Below, one piece after another: positions 27,060 to 36,649 of a stretch of DNA of 56,528 bases. Made by a program: the position numbers and the translations under genes. Source of the stretch: Planctomycetota bacterium (GTDB lineage Bacteria > Planctomycetota > UBA1135 > GCA-002686595). How positions within the stretch are numbered: position 1 is the stretch's first letter; each line of letters starts with the position of its first letter. The notes beneath the pieces were generated by a model that ran no database searches, was not told where the DNA came from, and saw only the letters and a program-made list of their open reading frames with translations. The DNA is taken from positions 1 through 56,528 of the forward strand of contig JADLBP010000040.1 of assembly GCA_020847695.1 (NCBI GenBank), in the 5' to 3' direction.

Positions 27060-28505
27060 ATGCTTCCGGTCGCGTTCTGTATCGGCCTTTTCATCCCGCA
27101 AGTCGCAGCGCCGGCTCCGATGGCTCCGAGCGTGTCGGTCGCGCCGAGCACGCCGACTCCGGCGCATCGGCTCGCCCTCGAACGCGAGCTCGCCGCGACG
27201 GTCTCCGAGCCCGCGCTCCAGGCTCGCGTGCGCGCGCTGGTCGCGCTCGGGCCGCGCATGGGCGGGACGAGCTCCGGCGCGCGAGCCGCCGCGCTGCGCG
27301 AGAAGCTGCTGCGCGACGCCGGCCTCGACGTGCGCGTGCTCGAGGACGGCGAACGCTGGTGCCACGAGGAAACGCGCTTCTCCGTGCGCGCGCGGCGCCT
27401 CGACGACGGCACCGAGCTCGCGCTCGCGCGCGCGTGGCCGTGGGGCTACTCGCCGAGCGGCGCCGGCAAGCTCGCGCTTTCGCTCGAGCCGGTCGACGGC
27501 GGCGCGTGGCTCGGCGCGCGCTTCGCGGCGAAGAAAGGCTCGCCGACGCCGAAGCTCGCGCTGATCGACGGCGCGACGACGCTCGACGGCAGCCACCCGG
27601 TGGTCCACCACCTCAAGTCGGGCGACTCGAACCCCACCGCGGTGTTCGGGCTCTCGCGCGACGAAGGCGCGACGCTGCGCGCGTGGCTCGCCGCGGGTGC
27701 TGAGGTAGAGATCGAGTGGGAGCTCGTCAGCGTGATCACGAAGGCGCGTGCACGCACCGTCGTCGCGCGGCTCCCGGACGCGTCGGGCGCCGAGCCGTGG
27801 AAGGACGACTACCTGCTGTTCTGTGCGCACGGCGATTCCGACGCGGGAGGACCCGGCGCCGACGACAATGCGAGCGGCGAGGCGGTCGTGATCGAGATCG
27901 CGAGCGCGTGGGCGAAAGCGGTGCGCGAGCGCAAGCTCCCTCCGCCCGCGCACGAAGTGCGGTTCGCGATCTGGGGCTCCGAGATCGCGTCGACGCGCGA
28001 ATACCTCGAGTCGCGCGTGCCCGCCGAGGGCGGCTTGCTCGGCGTGATCAACTACGATCAAGCGGGCTTCGGCTCAGGCGCGGACCAACTCAACCTCGAG
28101 CCCGACGACCTGCCCGCGAACGTCGAGCTCGCGCGCGTGTTGCTCGCCGTGCTCGCCGACCACAAGGGCGAGAACGGCTTCCCCGAGCGCTGGGCGACCA
28201 ACAAGAGCCTCGGCGGCACCGATTCGTACGTGTTCAGCGGCTCGAAGTACTGCCGCGAGAACGCGCGACCGGCTCTGACGCTCTTCACCAGCGCGTGGGG
28301 CGAGCCCGGCGAACATCCGCGCACGCCCGGCATGCCCGGCGAAGCGTGGCGCGACCGCGACCACGTCTCGGTCGACTACGACAACTTCTATCACTCCGCC
28401 GGCGACACCCCGGAGAACACGACCGACAAGGAGCCTTGGAACATGGGCTGGTGCGCGCGCCTCGGTTGGCTCGGAGCCGCGCGCTACCTCGAGGGCCTGC
28501 GATGA
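27060..28505 (+). CDS. Zinc-dependent M28 family peptidase, exported
   Basis: A 481-aa protein with a short N-terminal hydrophobic segment (VAFCIGLFIPQVAAPAP) suggesting export. The M28 catalytic core has the first zinc ligand His257 in CAHGD, bridging Asp268 in GADDNASG, Glu308 in WGSEI (family members usually have two Glu here, so the second is replaced by Ile), a probable zinc Asp in NYDQAG, and the final His445 in YHSAGDTPENT. These enzymes are di-zinc aminopeptidases or carboxypeptidases. The start is ATG 27060, with GGAAG four bases upstream and CACACT seven bases upstream as a possible -10. The cupin gene overlaps its stop by 4 bp. Confidence 0.87.
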   Translation: MLPVAFCIGLFIPQVAAPAPMAPSVSVAPSTPTPAHRLALERELAATVSEPALQARVRALVALGPRMGGTSSGARAAALREKLLRDAGLDVRVLEDGERWCHEETRFSVRARRLDDGTELALARAWPWGYSPSGAGKLALSLEPVDGGAWLGARFAAKKGSPTPKLALIDGATTLDGSHPVVHHLKSGDSNPTAVFGLSRDEGATLRAWLAAGAEVEIEWELVSVITKARARTVVARLPDASGAEPWKDDYLLFCAHGDSDAGGPGADDNASGEAVVIEIASAWAKAVRERKLPPPAHEVRFAIWGSEIASTREYLESRVPAEGGLLGVINYDQAGFGSGADQLNLEPDDLPANVELARVLLAVLADHKGENGFPERWATNKSLGGTDSYVFSGSKYCRENARPALTLFTSAWGEPGEHPRTPGMPGEAWRDRDHVSVDYDNFYHSAGDTPENTTDKEPWNMGWCARLGWLGAARYLEGLR

Positions 28506-28834
28506 AGCCGCTGATCCTCGCCGCGCTCTCCGAGGCGGTGCCGTGGCGCGACACGCCGCACGCAGGTGTGCAGTGGAAGAAACTCTTCTTCGACGCGGCG
28601 ACCGGCGAGTCGACGGTGCTCCTGCGCTTCGCGCCGGGCGCGAGCTACGGTGCGCACCGCCATCCGGCGGGCGAACAGTACTTCGTGCTCGAAGGCTCGC
28701 TCGAGGACGCCGGCGCGACCTACGGCTCGGGCTCGTACGTGCGCCATGCGCCGGGAAGCTCGCACCGCCCGAGCTCGCGCGCGGGCTGCCTGCTGCTCGT
28801 GATGCTGCCTCGGCCGATCGAGCCGCTCGACTAA
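28502..28834 (+). CDS. Small cupin-domain protein (ChrR-like cupin)
   Basis: A 110-aa single-domain cupin. Motif 1 is present as GAHRHPAGEQYFVLEG, with two His and one Glu as metal ligands; motif 2 is GSYVRHAPGSSHRP. This resembles the ChrR-type anti-sigma cupin domain, but the zinc-finger half of ChrR is absent. It is too short for a full enzyme of known substrate, so the role (metal-dependent enzyme, sensor or binding protein) is open. Translation is coupled to the M28 peptidase through an ATGA overlap. Confidence 0.82.
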   Translation: MKPLILAALSEAVPWRDTPHAGVQWKKLFFDAATGESTVLLRFAPGASYGAHRHPAGEQYFVLEGSLEDAGATYGSGSYVRHAPGSSHRPSSRAGCLLLVMLPRPIEPLD

Positions 28835-28837
28835 GAC

Positions 28838-28843
28838 TAGACT
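28838..28843 (+). promoter_or_regulatory. Candidate -10 element for a leaderless transcript of the PD-(D/E)XK-like gene
   Basis: TAGACT ends six bases before the ATG at 28850, which puts the expected transcription start on or next to the start codon. No Shine-Dalgarno is present and no good -35 is seen. Confidence 0.4.
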
Positions 28844-28849
28844 GCGTCG

Positions 28850-29725
28850 ATGCGCAGAAGGTCGCTCAAGAACCCGCGAGATGACTGCGACGAGAAGAAA
28901 CGACACCTTCTCGCGACTTGGGAGCAATTGAACGAAGCATGCGCGGTGTTGCCTCAGCTTCGCAGCGTGATCGCTCAGCGTCCATGGAAGGAGTTCAGGG
29001 CGATCGTTCAGAAGCTCGGACCAACAAACGACGAACCCAAGTTGCCTGTGCTCATGGCGCTGGCGTTTCAGGCTTCCTCGGTCGGAGCGACCGAAGCCGA
29101 GCTTCTGAACCGATTGGACGCTGTTCTGCAGGCCTACGAGTGCGCAGGGACAGGCGCTGCTGAGGATGCCGTGCACAGACTCGCGGCATGGAGCGCAGGA
29201 CATGCTGGAATCGTCTCCGAACTCGAGACCTTCTTACGACTGAACGCCGCCGGCACCGTGCGGGCGACACCGAGGGCACCTCCTGGCCCGGACTTCTCAT
29301 GTGCATTCCCGGCTCGCTCGCTGTCGATCGAAGTCAAGACACTCGACGACCTGCAAGGCGCTGACAAGCCGCTTCGAATGGGGGACGCCTCCGTCAGCTT
29401 CAGCGGATTCCGCGGTGACTCGAGGCCGTGGGCGCACGAGAAGCTCCGGAGCACGTGCAAACGCGTACGAGAACAGGCTCGCCGTGAGCCAGATTCCCCC
29501 ACCGTCGCGGTGCTGGTGAATCGCACCTTCGTAGCGAAGCGGAGTCTCGACGAGGCTTGGGACGCGATGCGAGTGAACTGGATCGGCGCTCGGGTGATTG
29601 GCTACATCCTGGTGCCAACGAAATCGGAAGTGCGAGTTCGAGCTGCACCAGGGTTCGAGCATGAAGTCGGACTTGTAGACACACTCGTCCGTGACGGTGC
29701 GCCGCACATCTCGCGAATGTTCTAG
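28850..29725 (+). CDS. Uncharacterised protein with a PD-(D/E)XK nuclease-like motif
   Basis: A 291-aa protein that I do not recognise as a named family. The N-terminal half (1-130) is helical. The C-terminal half contains GPDFS (Asp148) followed 13 residues later by SIEVKT (Glu161, Lys163), the spacing and hydrophobic context of a PD-(D/E)XK nuclease active site. Strand-like segments VAVLVNRTF and ARVIGYILVP follow. The base composition is clearly less GC-rich than the flanks and the codon use is more relaxed, a sign of recent acquisition. It stands alone, with no methyltransferase or antitoxin next to it. Its TAG stop shares the palindrome CTAG with the stop of the convergent selB. A restriction-like or DNA-repair role is only an inference. 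Confidence 0.7.
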   Translation: MRRRSLKNPRDDCDEKKRHLLATWEQLNEACAVLPQLRSVIAQRPWKEFRAIVQKLGPTNDEPKLPVLMALAFQASSVGATEAELLNRLDAVLQAYECAGTGAAEDAVHRLAAWSAGHAGIVSELETFLRLNAAGTVRATPRAPPGPDFSCAFPARSLSIEVKTLDDLQGADKPLRMGDASVSFSGFRGDSRPWAHEKLRSTCKRVREQARREPDSPTVAVLVNRTFVAKRSLDEAWDAMRVNWIGARVIGYILVPTKSEVRVRAAPGFEHEVGLVDTLVRDGAPHISRMF

Positions 29726-31647
29726 CGCTTGCGCAACACTCGGTTCGCGCCCTGGCGGATCGTCAGGCCTTGGGTGTCGAACCACTCGAGAAGCGGGATC
29801 AGGAACTTGCGCGACGTCTGCAGCTCGTCGCGCAACGTCGGGATCTCGAGGTGGCCGTGCTTCTGGCAGTTGGCGACGATCGACGCCTTCACGCGCTCGA
29901 CCGTTTCGAGCGCGAGGAAGAAGTCCTTCTCGACGCGCTTCACGCGGCCTTCGTCGAGCAGGAGCTCGAGCACGCGCTGCACTTCCGTGGGCTTGAGAGC
30001 GAGCGCGGTCGCGAGCTCTGCCGGCGTCGGCGGCTGCGTCCCGCCTTTCGCGAGCGCTCCGTGCACCCGTTCGACCGAGTCGCGCGTCTTCTCGTCGAGC
30101 GAGCGCGCGCGGCCCTTCGGACGCAGGAAGCCGCCGGACTCGAGGGCCCAACCGCCGCGGCGCGCTTCTTCGTCGAGCAGGAGGCCGAGCGCATCGTGCT
30201 CGAGCTCCGACGTCCGGCGCAGCTCCGCGACTTCCATCACCTGTCGGTGCGCGTTGGCCGCGAACCACGCGTCGACCGCGGCCTTGACGCGCGAGAGCTC
30301 CGCCTCGAGCCGCTCGACTTGCATCCACTTGCCGCTCGAACCGAGCGAACGCACGCGCTTCGACGTCGCCAGCGTCTCGAGGAGCTTCTTCGTCTCCTCC
30401 GGCTCGCGCTTGATCGCCTTGGCGACGTCGGCGAGCGACAACGGCTGCGCACCCGCGCGCGCGAGGATCGACTCGGCGAGCTCGAGCGGCGAATCCAGAC
30501 TCTGCTCCTGCCGCGCGAGTTCCTCGATCACGAAGCCCTTGAAGCGCTTCAGGCGATGCTTCGACTCCTCGAGGATCACGCCGCCGCCGAGCGTGATCGC
30601 CGGCGACACGAGCCGCAGGATGTACGGATCACCCGGTGCGCACACGACCGGCTCCTCGAGCCGCAACTGCACGAGCCCGCTCGCACCGGGCGCGAGCGAT
30701 TCCTGGTCGAGCACGACGACCTCGCCCGCGGGATCGGCGGTGCCCGTGTGCAGGCGCACCTTCATCCGATTGGTCACCGGTCTTCCGAGGTCGGCGAGCA
30801 CGTCGAGACGCGCCGCGACCATCGACAGCGGCACGAAGAAGCCCGGGCTCGCGACCACCGAGCCGCGCGCAACCTTTTCGTGCGGGACGTCGGCGAGATT
30901 GATCGCGGTGCGATGACCGGCGCGCGCGGAACCGACGCTCGCACCGTACGCCTGCAGCCCGCGCACCTTGCCGACGAAGCCGCCGGGCTGCACTTCGAGC
31001 AGCGCGCCGACCTCGACCGAGCCCGACATCGGCACGCCGGTGACGACCGTGCCGAAGCCGCGCGCTGAGAACACGCGCTGGATCGGCATGCGGAACACGC
31101 CTTCGGCGGAGCGCGGCTCGGTCGCGGAGGCTTGACGGAAGAGCTCCTGCTTCAGCGCGTCGAGCCCGACCCCTTTCGTCGCGGATACGCGCACGATCGG
31201 CGCGCCTTCGAGGAACGTGCCCTTCAACGCGCTCCGCACGTCGTCCTCGGCGACCTCGACCATCTCCGCGTCGACGAGATCGACCTTGTTGAGCGCGACG
31301 AAGCCGCGCGAGACGCCGAGCAGCTGCATGATGTGCAGGTGCTCGCGCGTCTGCGGCATCACGCCGTCGTCCGCGGCGACCACGAGCACGACGAGGTCGA
31401 TCCCGGTCGCACCCGCGACCATGTTGCGGACGAAACGCTCGTGCCCCGGCACGTCGATGATGCCCACCGTGCGGCCGTCGGGCAGCTCGAGCGGCGCGTA
31501 GCCGAGATCGATCGTCATCCCGCGCTCCTGCTCCTCCTTGAGCCGGTCGGGGTCGACGCCGGTCAGCGCGCGCACGAGCGATGACTTGCCGTGGTCGATG
31601 TGACCGGCGGTGCCGATGACGATGGGCGCGATCGCTTGGACCTGCAT
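29722..31647 (-). CDS. selB: Selenocysteine-specific translation elongation factor
   Basis: A 641-aa GTPase that delivers selenocysteinyl-tRNA to the ribosome at UGA codons marked by an mRNA hairpin. The EF-Tu-like G domain occupies about 1-175: G1 [12 protein letters not shown], switch region [12 protein letters not shown]3 DVPGHE and G4 NKVD. The switch region with TIDLGYA is characteristic of SelB rather than EF-Tu. Beta-barrel domains follow ([17 protein letters not shown]), and then several winged-helix modules to the C-terminus, which bind the SECIS element. Length is normal. selA, selC and selD are not in the window. The start is ATG 31647. Confidence 0.95.
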   Translation of the reverse strand: MQVQAIAPIVIGTAGHIDHGKSSLVRALTGVDPDRLKEEQERGMTIDLGYAPLELPDGRTVGIIDVPGHERFVRNMVAGATGIDLVVLVVAADDGVMPQTREHLHIMQLLGVSRGFVALNKVDLVDAEMVEVAEDDVRSALKGTFLEGAPIVRVSATKGVGLDALKQELFRQASATEPRSAEGVFRMPIQRVFSARGFGTVVTGVPMSGSVEVGALLEVQPGGFVGKVRGLQAYGASVGSARAGHRTAINLADVPHEKVARGSVVASPGFFVPLSMVAARLDVLADLGRPVTNRMKVRLHTGTADPAGEVVVLDQESLAPGASGLVQLRLEEPVVCAPGDPYILRLVSPAITLGGGVILEESKHRLKRFKGFVIEELARQEQSLDSPLELAESILARAGAQPLSLADVAKAIKREPEETKKLLETLATSKRVRSLGSSGKWMQVERLEAELSRVKAAVDAWFAANAHRQVMEVAELRRTSELEHDALGLLLDEEARRGGWALESGGFLRPKGRARSLDEKTRDSVERVHGALAKGGTQPPTPAELATALALKPTEVQRVLELLLDEGRVKRVEKDFFLALETVERVKASIVANCQKHGHLEIPTLRDELQTSRKFLIPLLEWFDTQGLTIRQGANRVLRKR

Positions 31648-31737
31648 GCGCGAGCTCGAGAACGCTAGAGCCTAGCAAGCGAGTCGCCGCGCTTCGTCGA
31701 CCGGGCGGACGGACGCGGAGCGCCGGCCGCGATCCGC

Positions 31738-31743
31738 TACGAT
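31738..31743 (+). promoter_or_regulatory. Candidate -10 element for a leaderless transcript of the radical SAM gene
   Basis: TACGAT ends six bases before the ATG at 31750, the same geometry as upstream of 28850. No Shine-Dalgarno and no convincing -35 are present. Confidence 0.4.
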
Positions 31744-31749
31744 CGCGCC

Positions 31750-32682
31750 ATGGCCGCGCCGACTCGGTTCCGAACGCTGCAGCCGTGGCTCCACGAGACG
31801 TTCGGCGGGCCGGTGCACCGCATCGCTCTCGACGCGGGCTCGAGCTGCCCCAACCGCGACGGCTCGAAGGGCCGCGGCGGGTGTGTCTACTGCGACGTCG
31901 AGGGCTCGGGAACCGGCGCGCTCAAGCTCGGCGCGGAGCTCGCGGAGCAGCTCGAGCGCGGCCTCGCGCGCATCGCGCGTCGCGGCGACGGCGCGAAGGC
32001 GATCGCGTACTTCCAGAGCTACTCGAACACGTACGTGCCGATCGAGCGGCTCGACGAGGTGCTGCGCGTCGTGCGCCCCCACCTCGGCACGAAAATCGTC
32101 GCGCTCTCGCTCGCGACGAGACCGGACACGCTGCCCGACCAGGCGCTCTCGTTGCTCGCCGAGTGGAACGCGCGCGTGCCGGTCTGGGTCGAGCTCGGGC
32201 TCGAGGTCGCCGACGACGCGCAGCTCGTCGCTATCAACCGGCTGCACACCGTCGCCGATTTCGAGGACGCGGTGCGGCGCTGCAAAGCGCGCGGACTGCT
32301 GACGGTCGGGCACGCGATCCTCGGCCTGCCGGGCGATGGACGCGCGGGCGCGCGACGGACCGCCGAGGTGCTCGCGCGCTCCGGCGTCGAGGGCGTCAAG
32401 GTGCACCACTTGATGGTGCTGCGCCGAACCATCCTCGAGCATTGGTGGCGCGAGGGACGCGTCGAGCCGCTGACGGTCGAGACCTACGTCGATTGGCTCG
32501 CCGACTTCGTCGAGCGCCTCGCGCCGGAGCAGGTGCTCCACCGCCTGACCGCCGACTCGCCCGACGACGCGCTGCTCGCCCCGAAGTGGTCGGTGCACAA
32601 GAACGCGGTGCGAGAGCGGCTAGAACGCGAGCTCGAACGCCGCGGTACGCGGCAAGGTGCGTTGCGGAGCGCCCAGGCCTGA
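31750..32682 (+). CDS. Radical SAM protein, YhcC/TIGR01212 family
   Basis: A 310-aa protein. The iron-sulfur motif is CPNRDGSKGRGGCVYC, the spaced arrangement typical of the YhcC/TIGR01212 family rather than the classic CX3CX2C. The flanking segments PVHRIALDAGSSCPNRDG and AYFQSYSNTY also match the family from memory. AILGLPGDG is the glycine-rich SAM-contact strand and KVHHLMVLR follows. The reaction of this family is not established. The start is ATG 31750, with only 6 bases between a -10-like hexamer and the start. The gene is divergent from selB and converges with the amidohydrolase 9 bases later. Confidence 0.9.
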   Translation: MAAPTRFRTLQPWLHETFGGPVHRIALDAGSSCPNRDGSKGRGGCVYCDVEGSGTGALKLGAELAEQLERGLARIARRGDGAKAIAYFQSYSNTYVPIERLDEVLRVVRPHLGTKIVALSLATRPDTLPDQALSLLAEWNARVPVWVELGLEVADDAQLVAINRLHTVADFEDAVRRCKARGLLTVGHAILGLPGDGRAGARRTAEVLARSGVEGVKVHHLMVLRRTILEHWWREGRVEPLTVETYVDWLADFVERLAPEQVLHRLTADSPDDALLAPKWSVHKNAVRERLERELERRGTRQGALRSAQA

Positions 32683-32691
32683 CAGCGCCGT

Positions 32692-34035
32692 TCAGCGCCG
32701 CGTGTCGACCGCGACCGAGCCCGCCTGCATCACCCAGAGCACCTGCTCGAGCGCGCGCACGTCCTCGAGCGGATTGCCGGCGACGGCGACCAGGTCGGCG
32801 CGCAGTCCGACCGTGATCGAGCCGCGATCGGGCTTCTGGCAGAGCTCCGCGGCGTGGACCGTCGCCGCGCGCAACGCGTCGATCGGCGTCATCCCGGCCT
32901 CGACCAACACCGCGAACTCGCGCGCGTTCTCGCCGTGCGGGTACACCGCCGCGTCGGTCCCGTAGGCGATGCGCACGCCGCTCACGATCGCGTCGCGCAA
33001 GCTCGCCTCCGCCGCGGGGAAGATCGACTCGGCCTTCGCGCGCTGCGCGGGCGCCAAGTGCGCCATGTCGACGCGCCTGCGCAGGAACGCCGTCGGCACG
33101 AGGGACGTGCCCTTGGACTTCATCAGGTCGATCGCTTCGCGCGTCAGCATGCTGCCGTGCTCGATCGAGTCGACGCCGGCCTTCACCGCAGCGAGGATGC
33201 CCTCCGCTCCGTGCGCGTGCGCCGCGACCTTGACGCCGTGGCGATGCGCTTCGTCGACGATCGCGGCGAGCTCGTCGTCGGCGAGCTGCTGGGCGCCAAC
33301 CGAGGCTTCGAACGAGAGCACGCCGGCGGTGGCGACGCACTTGATCGCCTGCGCGCCGTACTTGAGCTGCGTGCGGACGGCCTTGCGACAGGCGTCGGGG
33401 CCGTCCGCGATACCGGCCTCCGGGCCGGACTCGAGCACGCCCGGCCGGAAACCGGTCTCGTCGGCGTGGCCGCCGGTGATACCGATCGAGTGGCCGCACG
33501 GAACGATGTCCGGGCCGACGATGTCGCCGCGTTCGATCGCGCGGAGCAACGCGACGTCGGCGAAGCCCTCGCACCCGACGTTGCGGACCGTCGTGAAGCC
33601 CGCGGCGAGGGTCACGCGCGCGTTGCGCACGCCGCGCAGCGCCGCGTCGATCGCCGTCTCGTGCACCGAGCGGTTGACGTAGTCGCCGTCGAGCGAGCCC
33701 GTGAGGTGCACGTGGCAATCGAAGAGCCCCGGCACGAGCGTCGCGTCGCCGAGCTCGATCACCCGCCCCTCGGGAGGACGCTCGAGTCCCGTGCGCACCG
33801 CGACGATGCGCTCTCCGTCGACGACCACCCACACGTCGTCGAGCAACTTGCCCGCGACCACGTCGACGGCGTGCGCGGCGTGGATCGAGACGGTCTCTGC
33901 GGACGCGCGTACAACTGGGCTCGCGACCGGCGCACCGCGGACCGCGTCGGCCCGCTTCGGCGACTCGACCGCGCGGCAGGCGACGGCGCCGGTGACCGCG
34001 AACGCGATCGGCGCCGCGAACGCCAACGCTTTCAC
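32692..34035 (-). CDS. Lipoprotein metal-dependent amidohydrolase
   Basis: A 447-aa protein of the imidazolonepropionase/Xaa-Pro dipeptidase-like amidohydrolase group. The signal peptide ends in lipobox AVAC (Cys20), so it should be membrane-attached outside the cytoplasm. The TIM-barrel metal site begins with DCHVH (His108, His110). Further ligands are expected around KCVATAG (Lys), VAAHAHG (His), SIEHGS (His) and YGTDAAV (Asp). The C-terminus returns to the beta-sandwich with GSITVGLRADLVAV. The substrate is unknown; peptides or cyclic amides are typical. The start is GTG 34035, which overlaps the upstream stop (GTGA). Longer upstream frames lose the signal peptide. Confidence 0.88.
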   Translation of the reverse strand: MKALAFAAPIAFAVTGAVACRAVESPKRADAVRGAPVASPVVRASAETVSIHAAHAVDVVAGKLLDDVWVVVDGERIVAVRTGLERPPEGRVIELGDATLVPGLFDCHVHLTGSLDGDYVNRSVHETAIDAALRGVRNARVTLAAGFTTVRNVGCEGFADVALLRAIERGDIVGPDIVPCGHSIGITGGHADETGFRPGVLESGPEAGIADGPDACRKAVRTQLKYGAQAIKCVATAGVLSFEASVGAQQLADDELAAIVDEAHRHGVKVAAHAHGAEGILAAVKAGVDSIEHGSMLTREAIDLMKSKGTSLVPTAFLRRRVDMAHLAPAQRAKAESIFPAAEASLRDAIVSGVRIAYGTDAAVYPHGENAREFAVLVEAGMTPIDALRAATVHAAELCQKPDRGSITVGLRADLVAVAGNPLEDVRALEQVLWVMQAGSVAVDTRR

Positions 34036-34745
34036 GAGACGCTCTGGAACAGGATGCGGTCGCAGGACGGGCACTGCGTCAGCTGCACACCGCGCGCGAC
34101 GCGCACGTAGAGGTTGGTCGGAACCTCCATGTAGCACGCCTGGCAGATCCGGCCGTCGAGCAACGCGAGCGCGACGCCTTCGCGTGCGACCAGCAGTCGC
34201 TCGTAGAGCCCGAGCGACTCGGGCGCGAGGTCCTTCGCCATGCGCTGCTTGCGCTGCGACAGCAAGGCGTCGAGCTTCTGCTGCGCCTCCGCGGTCTCAC
34301 GCTCGACGTTCTTCACGAACTCCGCGAACGTCTTCTCCGCGTCGTCGATCGACGCGCGCTGCGACTTGATGTCGCTCTCGATGCTCTCGGCTTGGCCGAC
34401 GAGCTCGAGGCCCTGTTCTTCGGCATTCGAGATGTCGCGCTTCAGCGTCTTGATCTCGTGCTGGTACGCCGCGAGCGAGGCCGCGTCGCCGCGCGAGTTC
34501 GCAGCTTCGTTCTCGAGCTTGCGGATCCGCTGGCGCTCCTTGCTCGTCGTGTCCTCGATCTCCTTGATCTTGGTCCGGAGCTCGCGGGCCGCCTTCTGCC
34601 GCTCCTCGACCCTCGAGATCTGCTGATCGATGTCCTTGCGGCGCTTCGCGCGCTCCTCGGGCAGTCGTTTCAGCTCGGCCTTGAGCCGATAGATGTCGGT
34701 GTCGAGTTCTTGGAGTGCTCGAAGAGCCCTGATCGTGTCCTGCAT
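34032..34745 (-). CDS. Coiled-coil protein with C-terminal C4 zinc ribbon (DUF164/zf-RING_7 type)
   Basis: A 237-aa protein. Residues about 5-180 form a long antiparallel coiled coil rich in Glu, Lys, Arg and Gln. The C-terminal zinc ribbon has two Cys pairs, CQAC and CPSC. This architecture matches the widespread CT398/CdsZ-like family. Proposed roles include nucleic-acid or protein-complex chaperoning; the function is not settled. It is the first gene of a pair with the lipoprotein amidohydrolase, joined by a GTGA overlap. TATGCT about 30 bases upstream may be its -10 element. Confidence 0.88.
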   Translation of the reverse strand: MQDTIRALRALQELDTDIYRLKAELKRLPEERAKRRKDIDQQISRVEERQKAARELRTKIKEIEDTTSKERQRIRKLENEAANSRGDAASLAAYQHEIKTLKRDISNAEEQGLELVGQAESIESDIKSQRASIDDAEKTFAEFVKNVERETAEAQQKLDALLSQRKQRMAKDLAPESLGLYERLLVAREGVALALLDGRICQACYMEVPTNLYVRVARGVQLTQCPSCDRILFQSVS

Positions 34746-34850
34746 GAGCGCGCGCGAGAAGGAGGGCGAGGAGCATAGCGACCCGAAGCGCTCGGCACCA
34801 TCTTCGCAGGTGGCCGGCCCACCGGCCGGCCGCGCGCGCCCCCGAGAAAC

Positions 34851-34882
34851 GCGAACGCCCGGCCACGGGGCCGGGCGTTCGC
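34851..34882 (-). terminator. Terminator of the dnaG-rpoD operon
   Basis: A perfect 14-bp stem, GCGAACGCCCGGCC/GGCCGGGCGTTCGC, with a four-base loop begins 16 bases past the rpoD stop at 34899. The next minus-strand bases are GTTTCTC. A second GC-rich inverted repeat follows at about 34812-34830. Confidence 0.75.
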
Positions 34883-34898
34883 CGGAATCGGAATCCGC

Positions 34899-36647
34899 TC
34901 AGAGCGGCATCGAAGCGTCGGCGTCGTCGGGGATGACGACGCCGTCGATGAAGCTCGCCAGCTGCCGCGCGCGCACCGGGTGACGCAGCTTGCGCACGGC
35001 CTTCGCCTCGATCTGACGGACGCGCTCGCGCGTCACGCGGAAGATCCGGCCCACTTCCTCGAGGGTGTAGGTGTAGCCGTCGCCGATGCCGTAACGGAGC
35101 TTGACGATCTCGCGCTCGCGGAACGTCAGGGTGGAGAGCACCTCTTCGATGCGCTCCTTCAGCATCTCGTGGCCGGCCGCCTGCACCGGGCTCTCGGCCG
35201 ATTCGTCCTCGATGAAGTCCCCGAAGTAGCTGTCGTCCGAATCGCCGATCGGACGATCGAGCGAGATCGGATGCTTCGAGATCTTGACGACGCGCTTCGC
35301 TTCGTCGACCGAGATGCCGGTCGCCTCGGCCACTTCCTCGATCGAGGGTTCGCGGCCCTTGGCTTGGAGCAGCTTCTTGGTGACGTTGCGCAGCTTCGAC
35401 ATCGTCTCGATCATGTGGACCGGGATGCGGATCGTGCGCGCCTGATCGGCGATCGAGCGCGTGATCGCTTGGCGGATCCACCACGTCGCGTACGTCGAGA
35501 ACTTGTAGCCGCGGCGGTACTCGTACTTCTCCACCGCCTTCATCAGGCCGGTGTTGCCTTCCTGGATCAGGTCGAGGAAGGAGAGCCCGCGATTGCGGTA
35601 CTTCTTCGCGATCGAAACGACCAGGCGCAGGTTGCCGCTCGAGAGCTGGCGCTTCGCTTCTTCGTACTCGGCGAAGTGCAAGCGCGTCTGGTCGAGACGG
35701 CGCTTCAGGCGATCCGGCGGTTCGAGCGCGATCAGCTCGAGCTCGAGCAACCGGTCCTGCAGTTCCTTGAGCACCGGTCCGGTCTTCTTCTGCGCCTTGA
35801 GCGCCGCGAGCTTGCGCTCGATCGCGCGCGCCTCGCGATAGTGATGGTCCATCACGTCCATGTAGGGACGGACCTTCTTGACCTGGAGGTGGCACTCCTC
35901 GATCAGGATCACCAGCTTGCGGCGCAGCTCCTGCACCTTACGCATCTGCTCGGTGCGCTTCGCGCGCGAGAGCTTCGGGTCGAAGAGCTGCTGGTACTCC
36001 TCGCGCACGCGCTTCAGCAGCGCGCGGATCGTCACCAGGTTGACCGGTAGACGCTTCGCGAGGAAGTTCTTGCCCAGCGTCTCGACGATCTTCGGATCGT
36101 CGTCGGGCTTCGGGTTCGGGTTGACCTTCAGCGTGCGGTCGAACGCGAGCTCACCGCGCTCGACTTGATCGAGCGTCTTGAGCGCATGGTCCATGCACAG
36201 CCCGCTGCCGATCGCTTTCTTGCGGAAGCGCTTGCGCGTGATCTCGATGGTCTTCGCGAGGTAGATCTCTTGATCGCGCGTCAGCAGCGGGATCTCGCCC
36301 ATCTGCGTCAGGTACATGCGGACCGGGTCGTCGATCTTCTCCGGGAGCACGCCGCGGGTGAACACGGGCTCCGGAGCCTCGTCTTCCTCCTCGGCGACGT
36401 TGTCGCTCTCCGGGATCGGCAAGTCCTCCGAATCCTCGTCGGGCACGGACGAGTCGTCCCCGCCCGCTTCGGAGTCGTCGACCACCTCGACGCCCGCTTC
36501 CTCCAAGGAGAGGAAGACCTGGTCCATGCGGTCCGGCGGGATGAACTGGTCCTCCAGGAGGGTGTTCATCTCGACGTAGGTGAGGAAGCCCTTGCGGCGG
36601 CCTTCCTCGATCAAGCTCTTGATCGTGTCTTCGATGCGATCGGACAT
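34899..36647 (-). CDS. rpoD: Housekeeping RNA polymerase sigma factor RpoD
   Basis: A 582-aa primary sigma-70. Region 1.1 is recognisable at the N-terminus ([24 protein letters not shown]). It is followed by a very acidic stretch at about 55-95 (EEEDEAPEP). Region 1.2 has [23 protein letters not shown] non-conserved insert, shorter than in E. coli, separates 1.2 from 2.1. Region 2 includes [12 protein letters not shown] and [15 protein letters not shown]. Region 4.2 ends [20 protein letters not shown]. The start is ATG 36647, two bases after the dnaG stop, so the two are co-translated. A strong terminator hairpin follows. Confidence 0.98.
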   Translation of the reverse strand: MSDRIEDTIKSLIEEGRRKGFLTYVEMNTLLEDQFIPPDRMDQVFLSLEEAGVEVVDDSEAGGDDSSVPDEDSEDLPIPESDNVAEEEDEAPEPVFTRGVLPEKIDDPVRMYLTQMGEIPLLTRDQEIYLAKTIEITRKRFRKKAIGSGLCMDHALKTLDQVERGELAFDRTLKVNPNPKPDDDPKIVETLGKNFLAKRLPVNLVTIRALLKRVREEYQQLFDPKLSRAKRTEQMRKVQELRRKLVILIEECHLQVKKVRPYMDVMDHHYREARAIERKLAALKAQKKTGPVLKELQDRLLELELIALEPPDRLKRRLDQTRLHFAEYEEAKRQLSSGNLRLVVSIAKKYRNRGLSFLDLIQEGNTGLMKAVEKYEYRRGYKFSTYATWWIRQAITRSIADQARTIRIPVHMIETMSKLRNVTKKLLQAKGREPSIEEVAEATGISVDEAKRVVKISKHPISLDRPIGDSDDSYFGDFIEDESAESPVQAAGHEMLKERIEEVLSTLTFREREIVKLRYGIGDGYTYTLEEVGRIFRVTRERVRQIEAKAVRKLRHPVRARQLASFIDGVVIPDDADASMPL

Positions 36648-36649
36648 CT

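Noticed and set aside
28850-29725. The PD-(D/E)XK-like gene considered as half of a restriction-modification system.
   Set aside because: No methyltransferase motifs (DPPY/NPPY with FxGxG) occur in the flanking genes, so only the nuclease-like claim is kept.
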